In this document: in pieces, positions 16,333 to 23,259 of the stretch
Numbering within the stretch: the stretch's first letter is position 1
How the letters are laid out: every line of letters starts with the position of its first letter
Assembly (NCBI GenBank): GCA_965602635.1
Contig: CBFCZU010000038.1
Span: 1-23,259 of the forward strand
Length of the DNA stretch: 23,259 nucleotides
Origin: CBFCZU01 sp965602635
GTDB taxonomy: Bacteria > Planctomycetota > Phycisphaerae > SM23-33
Reading direction: 5' to 3'
Notes under the pieces: model-generated
What the model saw: the letters and a program-made list of their open reading frames with translations, nothing else
Databases searched by the model: none
Told to the model about the DNA's origin: nothing
Translations under genes and position numbers: made by a program

Positions 16333-19300
16333 ATGTCAACTCGCGCCTCGCATCCTGTGTTGATCAGCGTGGTGATCTTGGCGGGCGTGTGCGCACCCAT
16401 GGTCCGTGCCCAAACGAAAGACGCCCCTGCCCACGGACGTCCGTTCTTCATGCCCGTACAGGAGCGAGCACGCATTCGGAAGCTGATCGGCACCGAGGAG
16501 TGGGCGAAGGCAGACTACGCCCGGATTCAGAAGACCGCTCGGAAAGGCGACGGCTTCCTGGCGGCGTTCCTGTATGCGCTGGACGGGGATGCGGCGTATG
16601 TGCCCATCGCGCAGAAATGGCTGCTGGAGCGGTACGGCGCCAAATCCGGAAGGACGAGGCGCGCACGGGGCGCGCTGGGCAATCCCGCCTTCTTCAAGGC
16701 CGGCGTGCCCCACTTGAGCGATGTTTTCTACGATACGGACTTCAGGCCGTATATCGGTTTCGATTGGGCGTACAAGGGGCTGGAGCCGGCGGCTCGCCGG
16801 GAGATCCAGGAGGGCATCAGCGCGTTCATGCACTTCAAGATGCGATGCATGGACCGTTGGTCGCAGACCCCCAACTTGGTGTTCAAACCCACCTCTATCG
16901 TGGCCTTCGCCGGGCTGGCCCTTAAAGAAGGGGAACTGATCGACTGGGGCTTCTACCGCAAGCCGGGATCGCGGACCGGCGGGTACTTTCCCGTGCTCGA
17001 CAAGATGCTGAAGGACAGCGGCCCTTGGCACGAAGCGCCGATCTACCCCTTCGCGCATACCGACATCTACTGCATGGCCATGGTCTCCCGGTATCGCTCG
17101 CTATGCGACGGCAAGGACTGGTGGACCGCCAAGGCGCCCAACGGCGGAAGCCCGAAGGGGTTGATGGACTACTACATCGACACGGCCTACCCCATCGAGC
17201 GCACCGGCTACGGGCGCGGCCAGATCCGCCTGGTCACGTACGGCGACGGCGCCACCAACGCGAAGCATGACCTGTTCCTGGTCAATCCGGCCGGAGCGGC
17301 GCTCGATGGGACCAAGGCCCTCATCGCGGCGTATAACGCCTCCGGCGATCCGCGCCTGGCGTCGTTTGTCGCGATGGTCCCGGACTACAAACCTACGCTG
17401 ATCGACCGGCGCCCACTGCCGGCGAAGATCGGGTTCCCCGCCGTGTCCTCCAAGATCTGGCCCGACTTCGGGCTGGCCATCCTGCGCGCGGAGGAGTCCC
17501 CGGCCTACTGGCATAGCGACGCGCCGGTGGTGTTCCAGCTCATGACCAAGGGCTACGGCCACGATCACGGCGACAAGTTCAGCATCATCTTCCATGGCGC
17601 GGGCCGACTGCTGTACCCGGACTACAACGCGATCCAGTACGAAAACGCCAACATCGGCTGGACGCGGAGCACCATCGCGCACAATACGCTCATGGTCGAT
17701 GAGGCCGATACTCGGGCACGGCCTTGCGACGTTCGGCATGACTTCACGGCGGAGGCGAAGTGCCTGGCGACGTCGGCGGCCGGCGTCTTTGAGAAGGTCG
17801 ACCAGACGCGTGTGCTGCTGCTGACCCGCGAATACCTGCTGGACGTCTTCCACGCGGCCAGCCCGACACCGCGCGTCTACGACTACCTCCTGCACAGCTT
17901 TGGCATGCCCCGGCCGGCGTGCCCCGACCTGTTCAGACCGTCGAATGCCTTGGACAGGCGCTTCTGGCTGGTCAGTGATCGGCAGGCGATGACCACCGAC
18001 GAGTCGTGGTCGCTTGACTTCGTGATCAAGGAGGAGTCGGGCAGCCGGAAGGGCAAGTTCGGCCCCGAGTGGTACAATCACACGGCCGCCGTCCGCGTCA
18101 CCATGCCCGGCGAACCGGGAACGCTGGTCACCCACGGCATCTCCGGGATCGAACTGGGGAAACAGGTCAAACGTACCTTCGATCGGCTGGGCATGCTGAT
18201 CGCACGGCGGGCGGGGGTCCGACAGACGGTCTTCGCCGCCACCCACGAGCCCTATGCCAACGCGGCGAAGCCGCAGATCACGGCGGTCACCAAGTTGGCG
18301 CAATCCGATCGTGCCATCCTGGTGCGCGTGGTCGCGGAGGACTACACGGACTATGCCGCCGTCTCCTTCGGGCCGCAGCCGGACTCGCCGGAGTACTTGC
18401 TGACGGCCACGGGAGACCCAAAGACCCGCGTCGCTTTCAAGGACTACGGCTACCTGCGCGTGCGCAAGGACGGTACGGCGGTGGCGCGCGGCGGGTGGAC
18501 CGGCTTGCGTATTCCAGCCGCCAAGGCGGCGCTCACCTTGAACGGCCGGCCGGCCCGCGCCACGTTGGCAGGCGGCTACCTCGTCTTCGGGGCCCTGCCC
18601 GAGGTGCAGACAGCCCAAGCGGAACCGGAGTGCCCTTTTCCGGTAACCCCGAACACCGCCGTCGCCCGCCTGGCGCGAGGAGCACGCCGGGCAGTGACCT
18701 TCACAGTGAGGAACACGCTTCAGCAGAGCATTACCGGCGCCCTGGCCTTTGAGTTGCCGAAAGGAGTGACGGTTGAGCCCGCGGCGCCGCGGTTCGGCCC
18801 CCTGCCGCCGGGCGCAACGGCCCAAGCGCAAGTCGCGTGCATCGCCGGCAGGAACGCCGCGCATGGCAAGTGGCTCATCCCGTACCGCGTCAGCTATCGT
18901 ACCGGGGAGGCGGCGCAGGAGGTCCGCACCGCGGCCCTGCCCTTCCACATCGTCGTCGGTCCCGTCCTGGAGTTCGTCTATCGCCATCCGCAACGCAACG
19001 TCTTCCGGGTGAGCGCGCCGCGATACATCGCCGACATGGACATGGACAGCGGACTGACCCGCTACCTGGCCGATGACGACGGCGCTATACGCCTGAACGG
19101 CACGCCGCTGTTCACCTTCTCCGACGGGAAGAAGCCCTGGCTGTTCGACGGCTGCACGAACAACTCGACCTGGCCGTCATCCGTCCCCGCGGCCCTGACG
19201 GGGGCGCCCAGCGCCTATGGAGACTGCCGCTACCGGATGCGCTTCAGCCCCGACCGCATCACCACGCGCATGGACTCCGGGTGGACCCGGTTCGACCCGA

Positions 19301-19605
19301 CGCATTTCACAGTGCCCGGCAAGTGGGTCTGCCCGGGGGGGGCGCCCGCCTGGGCGCGCATTGTCGCAGTGGACGCCGGCGGCAAGGAAGTCGATGCGAG
19401 ACCCGGCACGAAGCTGAAGGTCGCCGCCGCCGAGCTGGCTTTCCCCGGCGCCAAGTGGCATCTGGCGTTTGCCTTCACCCCGCCGCAGCCGGTGACCTTC
19501 AAGGACGTCGGAATGCAATTCCCCATCGGTTCACTCAACGGCGATAGTTGGTCGGTGGGCTTCTGCAAGCCCGGCGAACTGGACGCCTGGCGCAAGGGAC
19601 GTTAG
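16333..19605 (+). CDS. Exported heparinase II/III-family polysaccharide lyase with Ig-like and unknown C-terminal domains
   Basis: This 1090-residue protein has a signal peptide ending near MVRA. Its SD, AGGA, overlaps the gene 8 stop. Residues about 30-390 form an alpha-toroid with a probable catalytic Asn (N181 in TPNLVF) and Tyr (Y238 in APIYPF). Residues about 395-700 are the heparinase II/III beta-sandwich: H410-D-H412-G-D, D430 in LLYPDY, and H450 in IAHNTLMVD. By analogy with heparinase II (His406; zinc ligands His408, Asp425, His450), H412, D430 and H450 would hold the metal and H410 would be catalytic. Residues about 770-875 resemble an Ig-like NEW3/CARDB domain. Residues about 876-1090 are a tail I cannot assign. 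Such enzymes cleave uronic-acid polysaccharides (heparinoids, alginate, others) by beta-elimination; the exact substrate cannot be read from sequence. The protein is longer than typical PL12/15/17/21 members because of the tail. Confidence 0.82.
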   Translation: MSTRASHPVLISVVILAGVCAPMVRAQTKDAPAHGRPFFMPVQERARIRKLIGTEEWAKADYARIQKTARKGDGFLAAFLYALDGDAAYVPIAQKWLLERYGAKSGRTRRARGALGNPAFFKAGVPHLSDVFYDTDFRPYIGFDWAYKGLEPAARREIQEGISAFMHFKMRCMDRWSQTPNLVFKPTSIVAFAGLALKEGELIDWGFYRKPGSRTGGYFPVLDKMLKDSGPWHEAPIYPFAHTDIYCMAMVSRYRSLCDGKDWWTAKAPNGGSPKGLMDYYIDTAYPIERTGYGRGQIRLVTYGDGATNAKHDLFLVNPAGAALDGTKALIAAYNASGDPRLASFVAMVPDYKPTLIDRRPLPAKIGFPAVSSKIWPDFGLAILRAEESPAYWHSDAPVVFQLMTKGYGHDHGDKFSIIFHGAGRLLYPDYNAIQYENANIGWTRSTIAHNTLMVDEADTRARPCDVRHDFTAEAKCLATSAAGVFEKVDQTRVLLLTREYLLDVFHAASPTPRVYDYLLHSFGMPRPACPDLFRPSNALDRRFWLVSDRQAMTTDESWSLDFVIKEESGSRKGKFGPEWYNHTAAVRVTMPGEPGTLVTHGISGIELGKQVKRTFDRLGMLIARRAGVRQTVFAATHEPYANAAKPQITAVTKLAQSDRAILVRVVAEDYTDYAAVSFGPQPDSPEYLLTATGDPKTRVAFKDYGYLRVRKDGTAVARGGWTGLRIPAAKAALTLNGRPARATLAGGYLVFGALPEVQTAQAEPECPFPVTPNTAVARLARGARRAVTFTVRNTLQQSITGALAFELPKGVTVEPAAPRFGPLPPGATAQAQVACIAGRNAAHGKWLIPYRVSYRTGEAAQEVRTAALPFHIVVGPVLEFVYRHPQRNVFRVSAPRYIADMDMDSGLTRYLADDDGAIRLNGTPLFTFSDGKKPWLFDGCTNNSTWPSSVPAALTGAPSAYGDCRYRMRFSPDRITTRMDSGWTRFDPTHFTVPGKWVCPGGAPAWARIVAVDAGGKEVDARPGTKLKVAAAELAFPGAKWHLAFAFTPPQPVTFKDVGMQFPIGSLNGDSWSVGFCKPGELDAWRKGR

Positions 19606-19622
19606 TTGTCGCCCAGAGACAG

Positions 19623-19627
19623 AGGAG
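19623..19627 (+). promoter_or_regulatory. Shine-Dalgarno site fixing the start of gene 10
   Basis: AGGAG lies 5 bp before ATG 19633. An in-frame ATG at 19606, right after the gene 9 stop, would put a hydrophilic stretch before the lipoprotein signal, so 19633 is preferred. Confidence 0.75.
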
Positions 19628-19632
19628 AAACC

Positions 19633-20460
19633 ATGAAGCGAGTGAGCGTCGCAGCCCTCTGCATCCTCTCGGCACTGGGGTGCCTGGGCGGGTGTGCCCG
19701 GGTCGAAACCGCCACGGAGATCGATGCGATGGCAAGATACCAGGAACTCGCCGGGACCGAGTGGCGGCAGATCCTTCACGACCGTTGCACGGGCAACTGG
19801 CAGGACACATGGTTCCTCGACGGCCGAAAGGCCGCGGTGACCAACGGGCCCGACGGCATGACCTTCACCGCCGGCCCGGTCGCCCGCGACGACTCCTGCC
19901 ATGCCGTCCTTTGGACGAAGGACAGCTTCCGGGGCGACCTCAAGATCGAATACGAATACACGAGGACCGACTCCGCGGTCCGCTACGTGACCATCCTGTA
20001 CATCCAGGCCACCGGCAGCGGGGACGCGGAGCATGCCGAGGACATCGCCACGTGGTCTGCCCTGCGGACCGTGCCATCCATGCGGCTGTACTTCAACCAC
20101 ATGAACACCTACCACATCAGCTACGCCGCGTTCGGCACGAGGAACGACGACCCCGATGCCGACTACATCCGCGCGCGCCGCTACATGCCCGACGCCGGGA
20201 AGGGCCTGGCGGGGACGGAGCTAAAGGACGAGTACGCTCGAACCGGCCTCTTTAGGGCCGGCGTACCATACCGGATCACGGTCATCAAGAAGGGCCGGAA
20301 GCTGTTCATGCACATAAGGGGAGACGGACGTGAGCAGCTTTGCCGCTTCCGCAACGAAGCGCTGCCGCCGATCACGGAAGGTCGCATCGGCCTGCGACAC
20401 ATGTACACCCGCGGCGCGCGCTACCGCGATTTCCGCGTGTCTGTGCCAACGCAGCCGTAG
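19633..20460 (+). CDS. DUF1961-family lipoprotein
   Basis: This 275-residue protein starts MKRVSVAAL and has a short hydrophobic stretch ending in a lipobox, LGGC with Cys21 as the likely lipidated residue (ALGC with Cys17 is an alternative). It is the only clear lipoprotein here. Residues about 40-275 match DUF1961, a family predicted to take a concanavalin-like (LamG/glycosidase-type) beta-sandwich: GNWQDTWFLDG near 54-64, DGMTFTAGPVARDDSCHAV, GDLKIEYEYTRTD, VTILYIQATGSG, MNTYHISYAAFG, and the closing EGRIGLRHMYTRGARYRDFRV. Family members are often found beside polysaccharide lyases, but I know of no settled activity. Placed between the lyase and a double FGE-like protein, it could be a surface glycan-binding protein or an unrecognised enzyme. 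Confidence 0.8.
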   Translation: MKRVSVAALCILSALGCLGGCARVETATEIDAMARYQELAGTEWRQILHDRCTGNWQDTWFLDGRKAAVTNGPDGMTFTAGPVARDDSCHAVLWTKDSFRGDLKIEYEYTRTDSAVRYVTILYIQATGSGDAEHAEDIATWSALRTVPSMRLYFNHMNTYHISYAAFGTRNDDPDADYIRARRYMPDAGKGLAGTELKDEYARTGLFRAGVPYRITVIKKGRKLFMHIRGDGREQLCRFRNEALPPITEGRIGLRHMYTRGARYRDFRVSVPTQP

Positions 20461-20494
20461 GACGTCAGAGAACCCGCGTGTGGGAATGATACCG

Positions 20495-23259
20495 ATGAGA
20501 TTGAGACGACCCACGGCCGTGCTGTTTGGGGCGACGGCCCTGCTGGCGGCCACATCGAGCCTGCTGGCGGCCAACGACCCAGACGCGAGGTTCCGCGGCA
20601 CTCCCCCGGGCAACCTGGCGGCAACAAACGTGCGGTGGGAGGCCGCCACGAAGGAGTACAGCCATGTGACGTTCGACCTCTCGTGGTCCGGCTCCTGGCG
20701 AGCGGCGTGGGTGGAGCCGGCCGACAGCAGCGTCACCGGCCGGGACCTGCGGATCGAGAGCTGGGACGCGGCCTGGGTGTTCGTGAAGTTCCTCGCCGAG
20801 AAGGACTCCAAAGCCAGCATCGAACGCAACCACTGGCAGCACGCGACACTGGCGGCGGACGCGGCCCACCACGTGATACCTGCCGGCGCGACGAACGCAG
20901 TCGGCCTGACCGACGACCCCTCGACGGGGCTCGGGGCACGCGGGAGACGCGGCATCGGGGTGTTCATCTACCGCGACGCGATCGGCTGCGGCGCCAACGA
21001 CTTCAAGGGCGTCAAACTGAGATGGTTGCACGGTGCGGACAAGGTGGACCCGGCCAGAGCCGCCGTGCGGGTCCGTGCGCTGGCTATGGTCTACGTGCCG
21101 GAAGGCCCGTTCAAGGCGGGGTCGGGCATCCGCGTGCCAATCGAGAGGTTCCCGGACGGCCCCAAGCGACCCGTCGTGGGTGGCCCCCTGCCCGGCAAGA
21201 CACCCGAGTGGCCCAGGGGCTGCTTCGGGGAGTTCACGGACGGCGCTTGGCGCGGCGGCGAGCCGACGATTCCGTTCCTGGTGGACGCCGAATGGAACGG
21301 CCCGGTGGCGGTGGGCTCCCGCGCACGGCGCATCGGCCCCCGGCCCGGCCTGCTCTGGGGGAACCTGGTCTATGACTTCCACAACCGCGGGCTTTCGGCC
21401 GGGTTCGGCTCAATGGCCCCCGTAGGTGACGGCTACCCGCCCGCCACCGTGCACAACGACTATCCGACCGGCTACGACGCTTTCTACTGCATGAAGTACC
21501 CTCTGACGCAGGGCCAGTACGCGACGTTCCTCAACTCCCTTCCGCCGGACGCGGCGGCCGAGCGGGGGTTCGTCAGCGGCGACGGGAAAATGCCGAACAG
21601 CGGTGTAACGACGGCCTTCATCATTGTGGACAAGAGAAAGGTCAGCCCGGGCCCCGGGTACCGCCCACACACGATCGAGGAATGGGACGGCCATACGATC
21701 ACCTGCTCGACCGACAGGGTGCCCAGGATTCCGACATCCGTGGACGCAGGCGGGGGCGTCAGGCTGGGCACGGATGCCGGCCAGGACGTGGACGTTGTCG
21801 GCAGCCTCATCAGGGACGCTATGGCGGAGGAGAAGAACAAGGACAAGCCTAAGCGTCCCCCTGTCTTCACGGCCCGGCTGCCGGACCGGCCCTGCGGCTG
21901 GATCGGTTGGGTGGACGGTTTCGCGTATGCAGTCTGGGCGGGTCTCCGACCGATGACGGAGCTGGAGTTCGAGAAGGCTCGGCGGGGACCGCTCGACCCC
22001 ATGCGCACGGAGCCCGCTTCGAGGCGGGCGGACCCCAGCACGGCTATCCGCGGAGCCTGGGAAGACTTGACGGCGACCTACTGGGGCAGTTGGGGTCTCG
22101 GGGGCACCCCGATCACGATCGGCTCCTCGGCCGGGCGCGCGTTCCGGGGTACGCACGGCGACGGGAGGACGCCCGCTGGCACGCCCGGCGCGCCTCTCCG
22201 GCGGACAGGCTTCAGGTACGACCCCGACTCCGGCTTCGACACGGCGCCCGCCGACTGGCCTAGAGGCGTCGAGGGAGGGAAGGAGGGTGTCGGAGGGCGA
22301 GCCTACATCGGCAGACGCCCCTATCGCCTCCCGAGAACGCGCTTCGGATGCGGGCGCACGGCGCCGGCCGCGCACAAGCCGATGTCGACGAGGACGCGGC
22401 CGTCACCGCAAGCCGCTGCGAAGACCCACCTGCCGGGAGATCTGCCGCTGAAAGCACCCCCGGCGGACGCCATCAAGATCACGAACGTCAAATGGGAGGC
22501 CGGCACGAGAGACTACAGCTTCGTGACGTTCGACCTCGCCTGGAAGGGCTCCTGGCGGGCGGCGTGGACGGAGCCTGCGGACAAGAACGTCACCGGCAAG
22601 CCGATGAAGATCGAGAACTGGGACGCGGCCTGGGTGTTCGTCAAGTTCCGCAGACCGGGCGCCGCCGGCACATCACACGCGACGCTTTCAAGCGACCGCG
22701 ACGACCACCAGGCCCCCGTCGGGGCGGCCCTGGGTGTCGGCCTGGACAGCGACGGCGACAAGGGGCTCGGGGTGTTCATCTACCGCGACGCTGTCGGGCA
22801 AGGTGACAATGACTTCAAGGGCATCAAGCTGCGTTGGCTGCACGGAGCCGACGGCGCGGATCCGGGGAAGGCCAGGCCGGCGGCGCACGCCATCGGGATG
22901 GTCTACGTGGACGAGGGCCCCTTCAAATCGAAGAGCCCCCTGCGCCGACCGGTCCTTGCCAAGAAGAAGGAGCGACCCTACTCCCGGCGCCTTCCCTTGA
23001 CGCTGATTAGCACGGTCGACGCGACGAAACCGGGCGGCTACTACGCCGACGCCGGCGAACGCGTGCCGGAGCATCACGAGTGGGCCAACGGCTACCGGGC
23101 GTTCTACTGCATGAAACGCTCGATCAGCCAGGGCCAGTACGCGGCGTTCCTCAACTCCGTACCGGCCGACCTGAACGCCCCCAACAACAATGCCGAGCGA
23201 TATCTCATCGGCGCCCTGGCGTCCGAGACGCCCAGGCGCTACAACGCCCGTCTGTACAG
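20495..23259 (+). CDS. Exported protein with two tandem FGE-like modules, 3' end outside window
   Basis: The frame is open from ATG 20495 to the window edge (921 codons plus two bases). ATG 20486 is an alternative; TGGGA at 20481-20485 favours 20495. The signal peptide ends near SSLLAA and the mature chain opens with DPDARFRG. Module 1: N-terminal beta domain about 35-195 (TFDLSW, WRAAWVEP, WDAAWVFVKF, GVFIYRDA, LRWLHGADKV). An FGE-like domain follows from M198 to about 625, with FYCM ending near 333, a roughly 130-residue variable insertion, and GLRPMTELEFEKARRGP from 483. A proline/alanine-rich linker covers about 625-657. Module 2 repeats the beta domain (TNVKWEAGTRDYSFVTFDLAW region, GVFIYRDAVG, LRWLHGADGA) and begins a second FGE-like domain (IGMVYVDEGPF near 798, C872 in FYCM) that runs off the edge. 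Module 2 has no signal peptide or start of its own, so this is a true fusion or internal duplication. Function unknown. Confidence 0.8.
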   Translation, partial: MRLRRPTAVLFGATALLAATSSLLAANDPDARFRGTPPGNLAATNVRWEAATKEYSHVTFDLSWSGSWRAAWVEPADSSVTGRDLRIESWDAAWVFVKFLAEKDSKASIERNHWQHATLAADAAHHVIPAGATNAVGLTDDPSTGLGARGRRGIGVFIYRDAIGCGANDFKGVKLRWLHGADKVDPARAAVRVRALAMVYVPEGPFKAGSGIRVPIERFPDGPKRPVVGGPLPGKTPEWPRGCFGEFTDGAWRGGEPTIPFLVDAEWNGPVAVGSRARRIGPRPGLLWGNLVYDFHNRGLSAGFGSMAPVGDGYPPATVHNDYPTGYDAFYCMKYPLTQGQYATFLNSLPPDAAAERGFVSGDGKMPNSGVTTAFIIVDKRKVSPGPGYRPHTIEEWDGHTITCSTDRVPRIPTSVDAGGGVRLGTDAGQDVDVVGSLIRDAMAEEKNKDKPKRPPVFTARLPDRPCGWIGWVDGFAYAVWAGLRPMTELEFEKARRGPLDPMRTEPASRRADPSTAIRGAWEDLTATYWGSWGLGGTPITIGSSAGRAFRGTHGDGRTPAGTPGAPLRRTGFRYDPDSGFDTAPADWPRGVEGGKEGVGGRAYIGRRPYRLPRTRFGCGRTAPAAHKPMSTRTRPSPQAAAKTHLPGDLPLKAPPADAIKITNVKWEAGTRDYSFVTFDLAWKGSWRAAWTEPADKNVTGKPMKIENWDAAWVFVKFRRPGAAGTSHATLSSDRDDHQAPVGAALGVGLDSDGDKGLGVFIYRDAVGQGDNDFKGIKLRWLHGADGADPGKARPAAHAIGMVYVDEGPFKSKSPLRRPVLAKKKERPYSRRLPLTLISTVDATKPGGYYADAGERVPEHHEWANGYRAFYCMKRSISQGQYAAFLNSVPADLNAPNNNAERYLIGALASETPRRYNARLY
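20915..20938 (+). repeat. 24-bp identical segment shared with gene 5 (copy 2)
   Basis: This is an exact copy of 9212-9235, in the equivalent position of the shared N-terminal beta domain. It supports recent common ancestry or gene conversion between genes 5 and 11. Confidence 0.7.
20955..20979 (+). repeat. 25-bp identical segment within gene 11 (copy 1)
   Basis: This segment encodes the GVFIYRD strand of module 1 and is identical base for base to 22767-22791 in module 2. It marks an internal duplication. Confidence 0.7.
22767..22791 (+). repeat. 25-bp identical segment within gene 11 (copy 2)
   Basis: This is the module 2 counterpart of 20955-20979. The two copies are about 1.8 kb apart, which fits the spacing of one complete module. 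Confidence 0.7.

Larger units (their letters stand above)
2..23259 (+). other. Polycistronic operon of exported glycan-active and FGE-like proteins (cut at both ends)
   Basis: Eleven genes lie head to tail on the plus strand with gaps of 38, 21, 52, 45, 32, 43, 17, 12, 27 and 34 bp. No gap is long enough for a convincing promoter plus terminator, and none holds a GC-rich stem followed by a T tract. Shine-Dalgarno sequences precede most starts. The genes are linked by paralogy (DUF4838 in genes 2, 3 and 7; FGE-like modules in genes 3, 4, 5, 6 and 11) and by destination, since genes 2-11 all begin with export signals. Co-transcription is inferred from spacing and orientation. Both ends of the unit lie outside the window. 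Confidence 0.75.

Noticed and set aside
3790..23259. Formylglycine-generating enzymes serving sulfatases
   Set aside because: The catalytic cysteine pair is absent wherever the C-terminal segment is visible, and no sulfatase gene (CxPxR motif) is seen in the window.
1..23259. tRNA, rRNA, CRISPR arrays, insertion sequences, attachment sites
   Set aside because: Read for and not found: no cloverleaf-like spacers, regular short repeats, transposase motifs or terminal inverted repeats. All spacers are under about 60 bases.

Overview
This GC-rich window holds one uninterrupted run of eleven plus-strand genes separated by 12-52 bp. It reads as part of a single long operon cut at both ends. The codon use, the many large exported enzymes and the mix of families (DUF4838, formylglycine-generating-enzyme-like or 'FGE-like' proteins, DUF1961, heparinase II/III, right-handed beta-helix, WD40/discoidin) suggest a polysaccharide-degrading bacterium of the Planctomycetota-Verrucomicrobiota-Lentisphaerota (PVC) group. 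That assignment comes from family content only; there is no rRNA or marker gene here. No tRNA, rRNA, insertion sequence, CRISPR array, regulator, transporter or sulfatase gene is visible. No stretch longer than about 60 bases lacks a gene.

Layout: (1) 2-1345, the 3' part of a beta-propeller/discoidin-like protein. (2) 1384-3768, a DUF4838 protein with a CBM9-like tail. (3) 3790-7341, a DUF4838 protein fused in frame to an FGE-like module. (4) 7394-8734, (5) 8780-10618 and (6) 10651-12603, three exported FGE-like proteins, the last with a CBM9-like tail. (7) 12647-14503, a stand-alone DUF4838 paralogue of the front half of gene 3. (8) 14521-16320, a right-handed beta-helix protein. (9) 16333-19605, a large heparinase II/III-family lyase with an Ig-like domain and an unknown tail. 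(10) 19633-20460, a DUF1961 lipoprotein. (11) 20495 to the window end, a protein with two FGE-like modules in tandem, still open at base 23259.

The main discovery candidate is a family of six paralogous modules in five genes. Each has a conserved N-terminal beta-rich domain that I cannot assign to a named family, followed by an FGE/SUMF1-fold domain. The catalytic cysteine pair of true formylglycine-generating enzymes is absent from the C-terminal segment of all five modules whose end lies in the window. These modules are therefore unlikely to activate sulfatases. They occur alone, fused behind DUF4838, fused to a CBM9-like domain, and duplicated in one chain. They are interleaved with predicted glycan-active enzymes.

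Every complete gene from 2 to 10, and gene 11, starts with an export signal; gene 10 carries a lipobox. The best working model, an inference, is an exported set that binds and breaks down an acidic, probably uronic-acid-containing polysaccharide. In it the lyase and beta-helix proteins cut the chain, the DUF4838 proteins act as glycosidase-like enzymes, and the FGE-like proteins serve as binding or scaffold components or carry an unknown activity.
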